From Candidatus Paceibacterota bacterium (GTDB lineage Bacteria; Verrucomicrobiota; Verrucomicrobiia; Limisphaerales; UBA8199), in the NCBI GenBank assembly GCA_035452965.1, contig DAOTCE010000007.1, positions 1 through 64,000 on the forward strand: a stretch of 64,000 bases of DNA, in the 5' to 3' direction. A program made the translations under genes and the position numbers. Within the stretch, counting starts at the first letter, position 1. Each line of letters opens with the position of its first letter. Shown one piece after another: positions 7,924-18,500 of this stretch. Below the pieces are notes generated by a model that was not told the origin of the DNA, ran no database searches, and saw only the letters and a list, made by a program, of their open reading frames with translations.

Positions 7924-10900
7924 ATGACCGGAGTTCCTCAAGTGGCGCTGCGATTGGTGCTTGGGATGCTGATGGCCAGTCTGTTTATTGACCGGGCTTG
8001 TGGTGCCATCTCCTACCATGCTTTTTCACTCAACGAAGCACAGCGGCAACTTCAGATGACTGGCAGGCCGAGTTTGGAGGTGTCGGAAATTGGAGGAATC
8101 ACACGCCCCATGGCCCTAGTGCTGGATGAGGTTAACCGTGATGTTCTGCTGGTCGGTGAGGCCGACCCATCGAAGCAGCGGATTTCCATGGACGACGCAG
8201 TGGTTGCGATACGTGCTGTCCTGAAGCATGGCACGGTGCCGTTAATCAGCATTGATCGAACAGCTACCAGCCAACGCAGCGGCGCGCAGGTTGTCCGTTT
8301 CGAGGGAGGGATCGAGAACACGAGATTTGGCCGGGACCTTTTGGAGTCGGACGTGGTGCTGAAGAAGCTGGGGTTGGGCGTGCTTCCGGGGGCCCCGCAG
8401 GGAGTGAAGTCCTACGCGGAAATGGCGGCGGAACGCTGGAAGTCCAGCAAGTCAGATTTGGCGGTAATGAGCCGGTTCTGGTTTATGCCGTCGGAAAGGT
8501 CGCAAGTCGCAACCAACCGGGGCGTCGCGTTCATTGACCACCTGTCCGTAGCCGTGCTGACTGAGGTCATTGGGGCAAGTCAGTCGGCATCGAACACACC
8601 CCCGAGAGACGAGATTGCAGAGCTTTTTGCAGGCGATATCAACCGGCAGATGGATGCGCTTGCCAGGGCACATCCTGCCGTCGGGCGGCTGGGGGCGTTG
8701 TTCCGGGTCACGGGCCTGATGCAAGTGCTCGGGGAATGGAGGAAGGCTTACGGGGAAAGGCTATCAGGTCTTAACTTCTGGACTGAAGCTTACCAGGTCA
8801 GGAAAGAGCTGACGGCGGATCGGGTGGATTTGCTGAAGAGCGCGCCGGTCAAACGAGCGGGGGATGAGGCTTCATTGACCATTGATGGCGGTATTGATTT
8901 GACGATGCTGTTGACTGAGTGGAAGGAGGGGTCATCAGCCGCTTTGAGGCAACTCGTTCTTCTCTCCAGGCCAGCGACCAATTCGCTGGTGTGGATGGTG
9001 CCACTGGACGAGGAGCCCAGCGCGATACTCCTTTCCGACCTGGCACAGGCTGCGGCGCGGAATCAGCTTTCCGGTGATGAGGCGATGACGCTGCGAGGGG
9101 TTATTGATTACCCGGATGGGCGGTCGTTTGCTCCGGTGCCATTTCGGTCCGCCAGCGTCAGCCCTTCGGCTTTAAACAACTTGTTTGTTCGCCAGGGACC
9201 GGATTTAAGGCGGGGGCCCGCATCGCATTATGCGTCGATTCCAAGTTCTTCTGCTATCAGCAAAGAGGCATTACCAAGCCGGTTTGAAATGAGTCGTTAC
9301 CCGACTCGCCCCAGCGTGGGTGCCAACATTCCCGGGGCGCCTATTCGAGAATTGAGCACGCGTTCATTTTCTAATGAGCGGTACTCGGCCAATGTCTTTC
9401 GCAACCCCCTTAGCGGGTGGGATCCGCAGAACACAGATTTCCATGCGCCGAAGGCTTTGGAGTCATTAGGCATTGCTCGTGGAGTGGCGAACTCATCTTC
9501 TCTGGTATCATGTGAGAGACCGTCGGCTGCCAATACCATGGTGTCTCCGGTTAAGAATGAGCAAATACGAGCGAGCAACGCTCTTACAAAAGAGTCCCTC
9601 AATCCACTTGATCATGTCACACGAGTGGAGGCTTTGAAGTTCTCGGATCTAGTTTATGATGGGGATTTCGGAAGCAAGCGCATGCCGGATGGCTGGAAGT
9701 TGCTGCGGTCCGGCGATGGCGGGCTGAAGGATTCGCCCCTGCGGTGGGCGGTTTATGAGAGGCTTTCAGACGGGCAGCGGGTTCTGTCATTTGCTGGAAC
9801 CCGAAGTGCCGGCGATTGGGCCGATAATGTATATAGTTCCAGCTCCGAGGTCGGAGCGCAGAGATTGATCCGTGGAGATCCTCTTTTATATAAGGCCTTA
9901 GGACTCAGTCCGCATTTTCAGTATGACCAGGCATATCAGAAGGCGTTGAACGAAATACACGCGAACAAGTACAGCGGCAGCGGAAGATCACTGGTCCTGG
10001 TCGGCGACTCCAAGGGCGGGGGAGAGGTGGAGTACGTTTCTGCAATGACAAAAACGCCAGGAATCGTCCGAAACCCTGCGCCGCTCGGGGATGATCTGCG
10101 TTCACGAATCCCGGAAGAGAATAAGAAATGGGCGAACAACGGGGGTGTTCTGAGGCTTGAGTTAAAATCAGACCCGGTTAGCAAGGTAGACGTCCTTCCT
10201 GGGAGCGTACACTTAGGAAAGCAAGAGTCTTATGAGATTCCAACGGCATGGCGAGACGAATTCATGCATACCGTAAGGTCTCCCAATCCCGTCCAAGCCA
10301 TCGGTGGCATGGCCATGTATAGCTATTACAGCCACACAGAAAGGGATTTGTTGCTCAGGGCAGTAATGGACAAGGAAGGTACGCCTTCAGCCATGGCCAC
10401 GCAGCAAGCTGGTGAAGGGCGGAAGCGCAGCCTGTCAGTGACCTCTGACGTAAGGACTCCTAACCTCAGCTCGGTGGTAAAGTCTTGGAACGAGGCCGTA
10501 GGCACCAAGTCCGTCGTGCTTACTGGCTCCGGGAACGGGGCCACGCAGGAACGGCTGCGGCGCGATCTGACCAGTTCTGGTTTAAGAGTGAAGAGTGCGT
10601 GGGCTGCGGAGGGACGCCCGGCCTATGTTGATTTCAAGCCGGCTTTATCCTCAAGCCTGTCAGGGCGGATGCCGAGCCCGAATCGTTACCAATCCTTTGA
10701 TCAAAGCAGTCTCCGAGACTTGAGCTTTAATCGGACGCTGTACCAGCCCGCCAGGGAATTGTCATTCAACCAACCGTCTTATCGACCGGCTGATTTCAGC
10801 GGTTTAAGGAATCAATCTTTCCGCCCCTCTTTCTACGAACCGAACGTAAAGGGCGTGCTTCTGCAGGGTGCGGCGCAAGTTGAGGGCGGAACAGTGGGCA

Positions 10901-12588
10901 CGGGCGAACTTGGGCTGGTCTTTCAAAATAGCGACGGGCAGGTGGACTTTACGAAATTGCGCCGGTTTGCGACGGCTTTGTGGGCGGCGTATCTGAGCGT
11001 GGAGGGGCCGGGCATTTCGATTGACCCGATGGGGCCGAAAGAGAATACACACCACGTCCGGCACATCGGTTGTGTTCGGGGCACGGACCTCGGGCGCATT
11101 ATGCGCGAGACGGATTACCTGATGAAGCGGTGGTTCATCGGCACACACCGGCCTGACATTCCTGGTTTCCTTAATCCCGATGACATTTCGGCGCAGACCG
11201 GCAACCGAGTCGTGGGACGGCCGAGCCGGTTTTGGCTGCTGTCGGAGGGGCTGGCATTCAGGAAGGCCGGGGGAATGCTGGTTTTGTCGGCCGGGCGGAT
11301 GACGGTGCAAACAGAGTACCTGGATGACGAGCGGAAGGGCGAAAAGAACCCGGAGAACGAGCGTGTTGCGAAGTGGTTTACCGACAACTACGACCAGATT
11401 TCCGAGAAGTATCCGATCTACCAGGAGCTGTTTGAATACGCGCAATTGGTGGGGCTTGGCACGTATTTGAAGGAGCAGAAGATGCCGTTGCTCTGGTTCC
11501 TGCTAAAGAACCGCGAGATGATCCTCACCGAGCGGGCCGTTGACGAGGTGCCAGCCCTGAGAAAGCAGTCGGGCTACAAGTGGTTTGTAAATTGTTCCGG
11601 CGGCGTTGAGCTGGAAGCGACGAAGTCTGTGCGCGACAAAACGAAGGTCACCGAAGACGCGGAGCTCGCCAAGACCGTGAGCCGGGCGAGCGCGGAGGCG
11701 GAGGCTCAGCCGGGCAGCGGGAAACAGGTGTCTTTCACGCAGGAGAACACCAGCTACACGGTGTCGCAGGCCAAGTCGTTGTCGCTGTCCGGCACCCGTG
11801 CCGGCGGGGACACGGTGCAAACGGATTTTGCGAATTTCGAAGAATACAAGGAAGGCGAGGGGGCCAATTCCTGGAAGCTGGTTACGCCCGGCTTGGAGTT
11901 AATCCGGCACTACAGTCCGGAACTCAACAGCGCGGCGCAGTTCGGTCCGGGCTGGCACCTGGCAGTGCCTTTTGAGTTGACAGGAGGAAGTCGGGCAGCA
12001 CTCGAGGCGGGGACGGCTCCCCGCCGGCTGGAATTGCACAACACGTTTTCGGGGGAGCAGGAGGCGTTTGAGCTGAAGCGGATCACCAACAACGGGGTTG
12101 CGCGGTTGGTCTATGCGGCGACCCATAAGGGCGGATTCATTGAAAACGTGGCCTTTTTGAATGGTGCCTGGCTCATGCAGGATCGGCTGGGGGCGACCTT
12201 GAGGTTCGATTCCGAGGGATATCTGACCCAAATGGACCTGCGACCTGATGTGATAGTGCCGGTGAAACTGGGCGATAGAGTTGAGAAACGCAAGGTCCCG
12301 GGATACTCGGTTAGGTATGAGTACCGCGCTGCGGTTGGCACAGGAGCAAGGGGGCGGCGATTGGACAAGGTTGTTCAGGGATTGACCGCGGCTACGCTGG
12401 AATGGGATGATGCGTCCGGCACGCCCCGCATCAAGGCCGTTCGGATGTCGCGCTCCGGCGGCCCGGCCGAGCGGGTTGGATACGAGTATGGCACCGACGG
12501 GCGGTTGTCCGCCGTTCAGACGCGCGGCGGAGCGACGAGGATTCAATACCGGGACAACGGGATGCGCGTTGTGGCCAGTGCGAAGTAG
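7924..12588 (+). CDS. Giant exported protein: two DUF1598-like units, lipase-like domain, Rhs-like tail
   Basis: A 1554-residue protein with a signal peptide. Residues of about 50-270 resemble the planctomycete DUF1598 family (ALVLDE, DVLLVGEADP, DDAVVAIRA, ISID). A second, diverged copy lies at about 985-1200 (ISIDPMGP, then RETDYLMKRW), and both copies contain SRFW. Residues of about 565-770 look like a class 3 lipase: FAGTRSAGDWADN, the nucleophile elbow VGDSKGGG (Ser696) and a later SDPVSKVDV. From about 1320 on there is an Rhs/YD-like beta region (YSPELNSAAQFGPGW, then YGTDGRLSAVQT), but no variable toxin tip follows. The central region is Ser/Arg-rich with F-S-x-x-R-Y-like repeats. It directly precedes the stator genes. 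Domain calls are by eye. Confidence 0.75.
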   Translation: MTGVPQVALRLVLGMLMASLFIDRACGAISYHAFSLNEAQRQLQMTGRPSLEVSEIGGITRPMALVLDEVNRDVLLVGEADPSKQRISMDDAVVAIRAVLKHGTVPLISIDRTATSQRSGAQVVRFEGGIENTRFGRDLLESDVVLKKLGLGVLPGAPQGVKSYAEMAAERWKSSKSDLAVMSRFWFMPSERSQVATNRGVAFIDHLSVAVLTEVIGASQSASNTPPRDEIAELFAGDINRQMDALARAHPAVGRLGALFRVTGLMQVLGEWRKAYGERLSGLNFWTEAYQVRKELTADRVDLLKSAPVKRAGDEASLTIDGGIDLTMLLTEWKEGSSAALRQLVLLSRPATNSLVWMVPLDEEPSAILLSDLAQAAARNQLSGDEAMTLRGVIDYPDGRSFAPVPFRSASVSPSALNNLFVRQGPDLRRGPASHYASIPSSSAISKEALPSRFEMSRYPTRPSVGANIPGAPIRELSTRSFSNERYSANVFRNPLSGWDPQNTDFHAPKALESLGIARGVANSSSLVSCERPSAANTMVSPVKNEQIRASNALTKESLNPLDHVTRVEALKFSDLVYDGDFGSKRMPDGWKLLRSGDGGLKDSPLRWAVYERLSDGQRVLSFAGTRSAGDWADNVYSSSSEVGAQRLIRGDPLLYKALGLSPHFQYDQAYQKALNEIHANKYSGSGRSLVLVGDSKGGGEVEYVSAMTKTPGIVRNPAPLGDDLRSRIPEENKKWANNGGVLRLELKSDPVSKVDVLPGSVHLGKQESYEIPTAWRDEFMHTVRSPNPVQAIGGMAMYSYYSHTERDLLLRAVMDKEGTPSAMATQQAGEGRKRSLSVTSDVRTPNLSSVVKSWNEAVGTKSVVLTGSGNGATQERLRRDLTSSGLRVKSAWAAEGRPAYVDFKPALSSSLSGRMPSPNRYQSFDQSSLRDLSFNRTLYQPARELSFNQPSYRPADFSGLRNQSFRPSFYEPNVKGVLLQGAAQVEGGTVGTGELGLVFQNSDGQVDFTKLRRFATALWAAYLSVEGPGISIDPMGPKENTHHVRHIGCVRGTDLGRIMRETDYLMKRWFIGTHRPDIPGFLNPDDISAQTGNRVVGRPSRFWLLSEGLAFRKAGGMLVLSAGRMTVQTEYLDDERKGEKNPENERVAKWFTDNYDQISEKYPIYQELFEYAQLVGLGTYLKEQKMPLLWFLLKNREMILTERAVDEVPALRKQSGYKWFVNCSGGVELEATKSVRDKTKVTEDAELAKTVSRASAEAEAQPGSGKQVSFTQENTSYTVSQAKSLSLSGTRAGGDTVQTDFANFEEYKEGEGANSWKLVTPGLELIRHYSPELNSAAQFGPGWHLAVPFELTGGSRAALEAGTAPRRLELHNTFSGEQEAFELKRITNNGVARLVYAATHKGGFIENVAFLNGAWLMQDRLGATLRFDSEGYLTQMDLRPDVIVPVKLGDRVEKRKVPGYSVRYEYRAAVGTGARGRRLDKVVQGLTAATLEWDDASGTPRIKAVRMSRSGGPAERVGYEYGTDGRLSAVQTRGGATRIQYRDNGMRVVASAK

Positions 12589-12594
12589 TTGAGC

Positions 12595-13473
12595 ATGTCT
12601 TTGGCACCCAAAAAGCAGGAAAGAGGACCGGTTAAGAGCCGGCGGCGAGACCGGTGGGCGGAAGGGCCGGTATTCACCAGCGGACTGATCGGGGCGCTAG
12701 TAGTTGCTGTCGCTTATGTACTGGTGATGCCACTGGTCGCGAACACACATTTTGGGCGGGTTTTAACAGACAGCGCGTGGGTCGGGAAAACCATTTTCAC
12801 TTTCGGCTTCTGGGCGCTGGCATTGCTCTGCTTCAAATGGCGGAATGTCGAGCGCCTCCGGGAGCTGCTGCAAGCGGATTTGCTCCCGATGGCGGTGGGG
12901 AAGACCGTTACGCCGGAAAACTCGACCTTGTTTGTGCGCTACATTCAGTCTTGCTGGGGTGACCAGGCGAGGCATCCGCTGGCGCGGCGGCTGGTGCAGG
13001 CGCTAGCGGCAGTGGCAAAGGGCCAAAGCCGGCCGGAAATACAGCAGTTGCTTCGGAGCCAGCACGAGGCTGATGTGGACCAGATAGAAGGAAGCTTCAG
13101 TCTGGTACGAACGTTTATCTGGTCGGCGCCGATCCTTGGGTTTATCGGGACGGTGCTGGGCATCGGGTTCGCCATTGGAGGGTTTTCGGTATCCATGGGG
13201 GCGGCGGAAGACTTGACGGCGGTGAAGAGCTCGCTCGGGCAGGTGATAGCAGGGCTGGCGTTTTCGTTTCAGGCAACGTTCGTGGGGCTGGTGGTGAGCC
13301 TGGTGTTGGTATTTGCGACCAACTGGCGGCACAAGGCAGAGATGGAGTTTTTGGGGGAGGTGGGGGATTATTGCGAGCACCACCTTCTGAGCCGGGTAAC
13401 CGCCCCAGCAAACGGGATTGCGACAGGAGTTGAGGATGCGGTCTCCCACGGTGGCAGCGTGGGGGGTCCCTGA
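12595..13473 (+). CDS. MotA/TolQ/ExbB-type proton channel subunit
   Basis: A 292-residue inner-membrane protein; ATG 12595 is preferred over TTG 12589. It has four predicted transmembrane segments, at about residues 25-48, 62-80, 165-190 and 220-250. The last two carry the family signature: WSAPILGFIGTVLGIGFAI, and then GLAFSFQATFVGLVVSLVL. These pentameric channels couple ion flow to partner subunits that act across the periplasm. Two ExbD-like partners are encoded immediately downstream (8 and 4 bp gaps), so a stator complex can be inferred. What it drives is not visible; no flagellar or TonB genes are nearby. Confidence 0.9.
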   Translation: MSLAPKKQERGPVKSRRRDRWAEGPVFTSGLIGALVVAVAYVLVMPLVANTHFGRVLTDSAWVGKTIFTFGFWALALLCFKWRNVERLRELLQADLLPMAVGKTVTPENSTLFVRYIQSCWGDQARHPLARRLVQALAAVAKGQSRPEIQQLLRSQHEADVDQIEGSFSLVRTFIWSAPILGFIGTVLGIGFAIGGFSVSMGAAEDLTAVKSSLGQVIAGLAFSFQATFVGLVVSLVLVFATNWRHKAEMEFLGEVGDYCEHHLLSRVTAPANGIATGVEDAVSHGGSVGGP

Positions 13474-13481
13474 GGACGCGT

Positions 13482-14291
13482 ATGCGGCCCGGCCAACAGC
13501 AGCACATTGCGTTAACGCTCTGGCCCTTCCTGGATATCCTCTCATGCCTGGCCGGGGCGTTAACAGTCATCATCGCGACGCTGCTGGTAACACAGCTTGT
13601 AGAGGACCCGGTGAAGAACCAGGCGGTGAACGACAAGCTGGCGCAGATGCGGAGGGAACTGGAGTGGAAGCAAGCGGAGGTGGCGCGCTACAAGGGCTAT
13701 ATTCAGAAGCAGGCGCAGCAACAGGCGGCAGCGCAGAAGGCGCGGGAGGAATATTTATCCGCGCAGCAGGACCTGGAGGAGCAGTTGAGGCGCCAAGCGA
13801 TGCTGGTCTCCCTGATGCAACAGAAGGACGAGGCCCAAAGGCAGATCCGGGAGCTGCGCGAACGGTATGCGAAGCAGGAAGCGGAGATCAATCAGCTCCG
13901 AATCGCACAGAAAGGACGCGCCACAACCAATATATCCGATCGGATTGAAGTGCATTTCACCGGACGCGGGCAGAACCTGAGGCCGACCTTTGTGGAATGC
14001 ACACCGGATGGCATTGTGATTCGCGAGGGGAAAGAGATGGGGTTCGTTCGCACGCAGAATATTGGCGCCAGTGACGACTACCGGCGGGTGCTGGGAAGGG
14101 CAGGCGAAACCCTGGGCGGGACGGTGATTTTTCTGATTCGCCCTTCGGGGGTTGACGCTTTTGCGAGGGCGGAGGAGGTGGCGCTTCGTGCGGGTGTTCG
14201 AAACGGGAAGCTTCCGATTCCGGGTGAAGGGGTGATTGACCTTGGCCCATACGGCGGGAAGACCACAAGCATACCGCCGACTGGAGGCTAG
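13482..14291 (+). CDS. ExbD/TolR/MotB-like stator partner, first copy
   Basis: A 269-residue protein with one N-terminal membrane helix (about residues 10-36) containing a single acidic residue, Asp18 in WPFLDILSCLAG. This matches the proton-relay aspartate of ExbD, TolR and MotB. Residues of about 45-145 form a charged coiled coil rich in Gln, Arg and Glu. The C-terminal 120 residues are a small folded domain (FVECTPDGIVIREGKEM and GTVIFLIRPSG), presumably periplasmic. It follows the channel gene by 8 bp and is followed by a second B-type protein. Confidence 0.85.
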   Translation: MRPGQQQHIALTLWPFLDILSCLAGALTVIIATLLVTQLVEDPVKNQAVNDKLAQMRRELEWKQAEVARYKGYIQKQAQQQAAAQKAREEYLSAQQDLEEQLRRQAMLVSLMQQKDEAQRQIRELRERYAKQEAEINQLRIAQKGRATTNISDRIEVHFTGRGQNLRPTFVECTPDGIVIREGKEMGFVRTQNIGASDDYRRVLGRAGETLGGTVIFLIRPSGVDAFARAEEVALRAGVRNGKLPIPGEGVIDLGPYGGKTTSIPPTGG

Positions 14292-14295
14292 CGCC

Positions 14296-15519
14296 ATGTC
14301 CCGACGAAAGGCACCGACAGGCGAAAGTGAGAGCCTCAACGGCCTGCTGGACACCATGACGAATGTCATCGGGGTGTTGATTCTGATGTTGCTGGCTTCT
14401 TTCCTGAGCGTGAAGGAGGTGACGCGCATCGTGGAGAAGAAGAGCGCGATGTTCACGAGGACGAAGGGCGAGCAGGTTTCGGAAATGCGGATGGAGGCGG
14501 CGACCCTCGACCAGTCTCTGGCCGCCTTGCGGAGCGAGGCCGCGAATCTGGCCGTGCCCGTCTTTATAGAAAATGAGCGTGAGGCAACAGCTAGTGCGAG
14601 GGAGGCACTCAATCGGGGCAACGGCATGGCCGGAGAACTTGTGGGGCTTGAACCCCAGACGATGCTGGCAGACTTAAGAACAGCGCAAGCGCGACTGGCC
14701 TTGTTGCAGGAGGAGGCAGCATTGCAAGAGAGGACGCTATCTGATTTGAGGCGAAGCAGCGTCGGCAGCGCAGCGCCAAAGCCGAAGACAAAGATCGCCC
14801 GGGTGCCGGACCCGGTGCCGGCCCCCAAGGACTCGGAGGGCAATGTTATTTTGTGCCGTTATGGGCGCGTATTGCTTTACAACGAGAAGAGAATGGAGGC
14901 TGCGCTTAGAGAGGCATTCAACACGGCAACAGGAGGAGGGAATGCGAAGTCGATGACGGCACTGGAGCTTTACCGGAAGGTACAGGCTTACTTTGATGCA
15001 AACGAGGTTGGAGGAGATGGGTTGCGGTGGCGCATGAGCGTCGAATACGACTCGGAGGAAGCCACCGCCAGAGGATATGTTCAGCTGCGGGCGAGTGTCG
15101 AGTGGGTGCGGGAGAGCCTGGGAGAGACGCTGGAGCAGATCCAACAGAAGGGTTCCGGCTACCAGGGACTGCTGCGCAGCCTCTCGCCGAGGGCAAATTA
15201 CTTGAAGTTTCTGGTCTGGCCGGATTCCTTTGCAGAGTATGCGGTAGCGCGCGAAATCGCCGATAGCTTCCAGTTTTCTTCGGGTTGGATTCCCCAACAG
15301 GGTGGCGGGATGGATGTGGTGATGGCCAGGACTGTTCAGAAGACGCAGTCACCGCTGGAAGTTCCACGCGTGGCGCAACGACCTCAGTACCACGGCCCCG
15401 GACTAGTGCACATCGGCTTGGGCGGCGGTGGAGGGGGGGGGGCGGCGCCATCATTTGGAGGCGGAGGTGGCGGCGGAGCCGTGGGGGGTGGAGGTGGCGG
15501 AGTCTCCCACGTGGATTGA
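14296..15519 (+). CDS. ExbD/TolR/MotB-like stator partner, second copy, Gly-rich tail
   Basis: A 407-residue protein starting at ATG 14296, four bases after the previous stop. The N-terminal helix contains Asp19 (GLLDTMTNVIGVLIL), the position of the conserved B-subunit aspartate. A helical coiled-coil region follows (about 50-160), then a periplasmic-type domain (about 190-340). The last 40 residues are a low-complexity glycine tract (runs of GGGGGGG) ending SHVD. It is the last gene of the plus-strand set, ending 20 bp from the convergent gene. Two dissimilar B subunits for one A subunit suggest a heteromeric stator. Confidence 0.8.
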   Translation: MSRRKAPTGESESLNGLLDTMTNVIGVLILMLLASFLSVKEVTRIVEKKSAMFTRTKGEQVSEMRMEAATLDQSLAALRSEAANLAVPVFIENEREATASAREALNRGNGMAGELVGLEPQTMLADLRTAQARLALLQEEAALQERTLSDLRRSSVGSAAPKPKTKIARVPDPVPAPKDSEGNVILCRYGRVLLYNEKRMEAALREAFNTATGGGNAKSMTALELYRKVQAYFDANEVGGDGLRWRMSVEYDSEEATARGYVQLRASVEWVRESLGETLEQIQQKGSGYQGLLRSLSPRANYLKFLVWPDSFAEYAVAREIADSFQFSSGWIPQQGGGMDVVMARTVQKTQSPLEVPRVAQRPQYHGPGLVHIGLGGGGGGGAAPSFGGGGGGGAVGGGGGGVSHVD

Positions 15520-15539
15520 AGGGGGCCGGCGCCAATCGC

Positions 15540-18500
15540 TTAATTGCTCGCGCTGATACTGACGGTGTAGATCTGGTTCGTGGATTGGGTGTAGGCGATG
15601 TGCAGCCGGAAGTCCTTAGAACCGAGTTGGAGGGTCTTCTGGGACTCTGATATCTTAGGATTCAGGCGGGACAGAGTGGAGGCAAGGACCGACATGGCGT
15701 GGTCGTGTTTGATGGCGATGCCTTCCAGTTCAACCAGGCCGGGGTAGGCTTTGCGCGGCTCGTGCTCATACTGCGGGGAGCCGTAGTAAACCGTCAGCAG
15801 CATGATCTTCCCGCTTTCTGGATTGGGGATGGCCATGATTCCGTAGTCGTCAAACACGAAGCCGGAGTTGCCGGATAGAGTTCTGGCTTTGCCCAAAACA
15901 CGCTCGAGGTCATCTTTGGTTGGCTGCCTGGGAAGGGCCTTGCCGTTTATCCTCCAGCTATCGCCGATGATACTGATGCGGTCACGAGGTCGGTCTTTGG
16001 ATTGTACCTGGTCCAGCAGGCGTTTTGCCTCCTGGCTGGCAGGATTGAGTTCAAGGACTTCATGAAGTGCGGCCACGGCGGTATCGGTCCGGAACTCGCT
16101 GTCGGCCCGCGTGGCACAGGCGAGGAGCTCCTGTTCCGCCTGCGCGGGAAGGGACTCATACGCGAGCCGGGCGTCGGTAAGCATCTGCTGCGCCTTTTCG
16201 GCGTTGCCGGACTTGAGCTGGTCTGCCGCCTGAGCCAGTGAATCATCCGCATCGGCGAGGAGTTTCTTGGTCAGCGGCTGCCCGCGCGCGACCGGACCGA
16301 TCTTCCGTCGGGCAGATTCGGCGATGGGTTCGACGCTGGCCTGCTGCGTCAGAAAACTATCCATTTGTGACGGGAGCCTGGAGAGCGTCTCAAGGTCGGC
16401 GACAGCAGGGCCGGAGAGCGCGCTGGCAGCGACCTTGTTCCCTTGGAGAATCAGGCTTCTCGCTTGCTCGATCGAGTCCTTGGCGCGCTCATATCTTGGA
16501 CTGCCGAGAACTGCGGTACTGCACAGCGTTAGGAGGCGGGACGCGATGGTATGGGTCGTGCGGGCATTCTGCAGTTCTTTAAGCAGCCTCTCCTGATCGG
16601 CTGGAGCGCGTTCGCTGAGGAGGCGCACATTCAAGGCCTCGATGTTCTTGCGCGTCGAGACTAGATTAGTCTCCAGTGTTGCTTGCTGGCTTTGGAGTGA
16701 GTCAATGAGTTGCCTGGCCCGGAGGGTATCGGCTTCGCACTGGACACCCGCCCGCTCCTGGAGTTCTGAGGCTTGTCGCTCGAATATCTCGGTGGCGGCA
16801 CTCAGTTGGATCTTTGCCTGGTCCTGTTTCCCGGATTTGGCGGCCTCCGCGGCGGTTTGTAACAGGGTTTCTGCTTGAGTGATCTCCGGGGGATCGGGGG
16901 TATTCAGAAGCTTGGAGAGGGTACGCCAACGCATCGCGGCGTCGGCAAGGCGGTCTTGCGCATTCGCGGTTTCCTGGCGGGAGACCATGCTCTTTATGAG
17001 TGCTGCTGTGGCGGCGCTGTAGAGGTCGCAGGCTTCCTGAAACGCCGCGCCTGCCGAGTCGTCATTCCCCGCAGTGAGGAGGGCTTGTCCCTCCGCCAGT
17101 CGGGTAGAAGCTCGCTGGACGGCTTCGGGCGGGGCGGTACCAGCGGCGGGAGCGATTTGCCTCCACGCCTGCTCGGCGTACTTGGCCCGATCAGCGGTAA
17201 CGCGGGCTTCGTGCTTTTGGCTGAGAGCTTTAAGTTGAGCGGCGGGCACCGACTGGAATCGTTCAGCGGCCAAATCATAGGCCATCAAGGCATCCTGGTA
17301 CTTCCGATCAAGAAATCGGAAGTCGCCTTCCACGAAAGCATTTTGGGCTTGCTTGACAGCTTCCGGCACTTCGACATAGGGCGAAGCCGATAAGCGACGC
17401 CAGCCCGTGCCCAAGGTCATCGTGCGCAGCCTTGCCTCCTGCGCAATGTTCCGCCGGCCGAGGATTTCCTTGCCGGCACGCAGGCCCGCTTCGTAAAGGA
17501 GATTGGCACGGGCGTACAGCGGTTTCGCCCGTTCGAACTCGGAGTTGGCCCAAAATTCATCAGCCCTGGCGAGGAGTTGTTCCGCCTCCGGTATGTGTGG
17601 AGGAAGGGCGTCCGTATAATCCAGGAGAAACGATCGCCACTGGGTCACCGTAGCGTAAACTGCCTGACGGACATCCTCGGTGGCTTGCTTTGCTTGATTC
17701 TGCTCCTTCCCCATGTGCGTTCTTCCGGCAAAGAGGCCAATCGTGAGCACTATCAGCAGGGCGAGGGCGAGGACAAAATTAGTTTTGGCCTTGGGCCACC
17801 GGGAAGATGCCGCAACCGCGCCTTCGAGTAAGTTGGCGAACTCTTCAAGTGAGCGCACTTTCGCCTCGAGTGCCTGGATCAGCGCGGACCGGAGGGCGGG
17901 GTTTTGGATATTACGGACGGCTTGCTCTGGTTCTTCTGAGGTCGGGCCAGGTATAAGAAGTCGGATCATCAGCCGGGCGATATCTCCGGCGCTGCCGATT
18001 GTTACTGGAGAATTAAAGTCTTTGGCAGCTGACTGCTGGCCTGGATGGAGGGCCAGGACGAAAATCGAGCCGCCAGTGTCGAAGAAGATCCACTTCGGAT
18101 CGAGGAACGTAATGAAGCCGCCCTTGAATGCCTGTGCAAAACCGGCGCACAGGGAACTACCGATGCGCGCGGCTTCAGCTTCGGTCGCAGACCAATTGTT
18201 GTGTTCTAGCAGCGCAATGTTGTCAGCGAGGCTGGTCAGGCTGGGAGGATACGCAACGGCAAAAAGCTTTCCATCCGCTCGAATAGTTGTTCGAGGGAAG
18301 AGGAGTGAGACTCCAAGCTGTTGAATGTGGGTTTCCGGCGGCGGGGTCGCCTGGACAGCTTGCCTTGGACTTGCGGCGGATAGCTCGATAAGGATCGCGT
18401 CTTCCCCAGTGTGAATGTCCCGGCATAAGCAAGGGCCGAGTTGATTTTCGGTGCCGGGAAAAACGAGCCAGAACCGGTCCAGCAGAGTCTTCTGGAGGTT

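Noticed and set aside
12595..15519. A Zorya-type anti-phage system
   Set aside because: The stator genes lack the ZorC, ZorD or ZorE partners; the neighbours are lipoproteins and envelope proteins.
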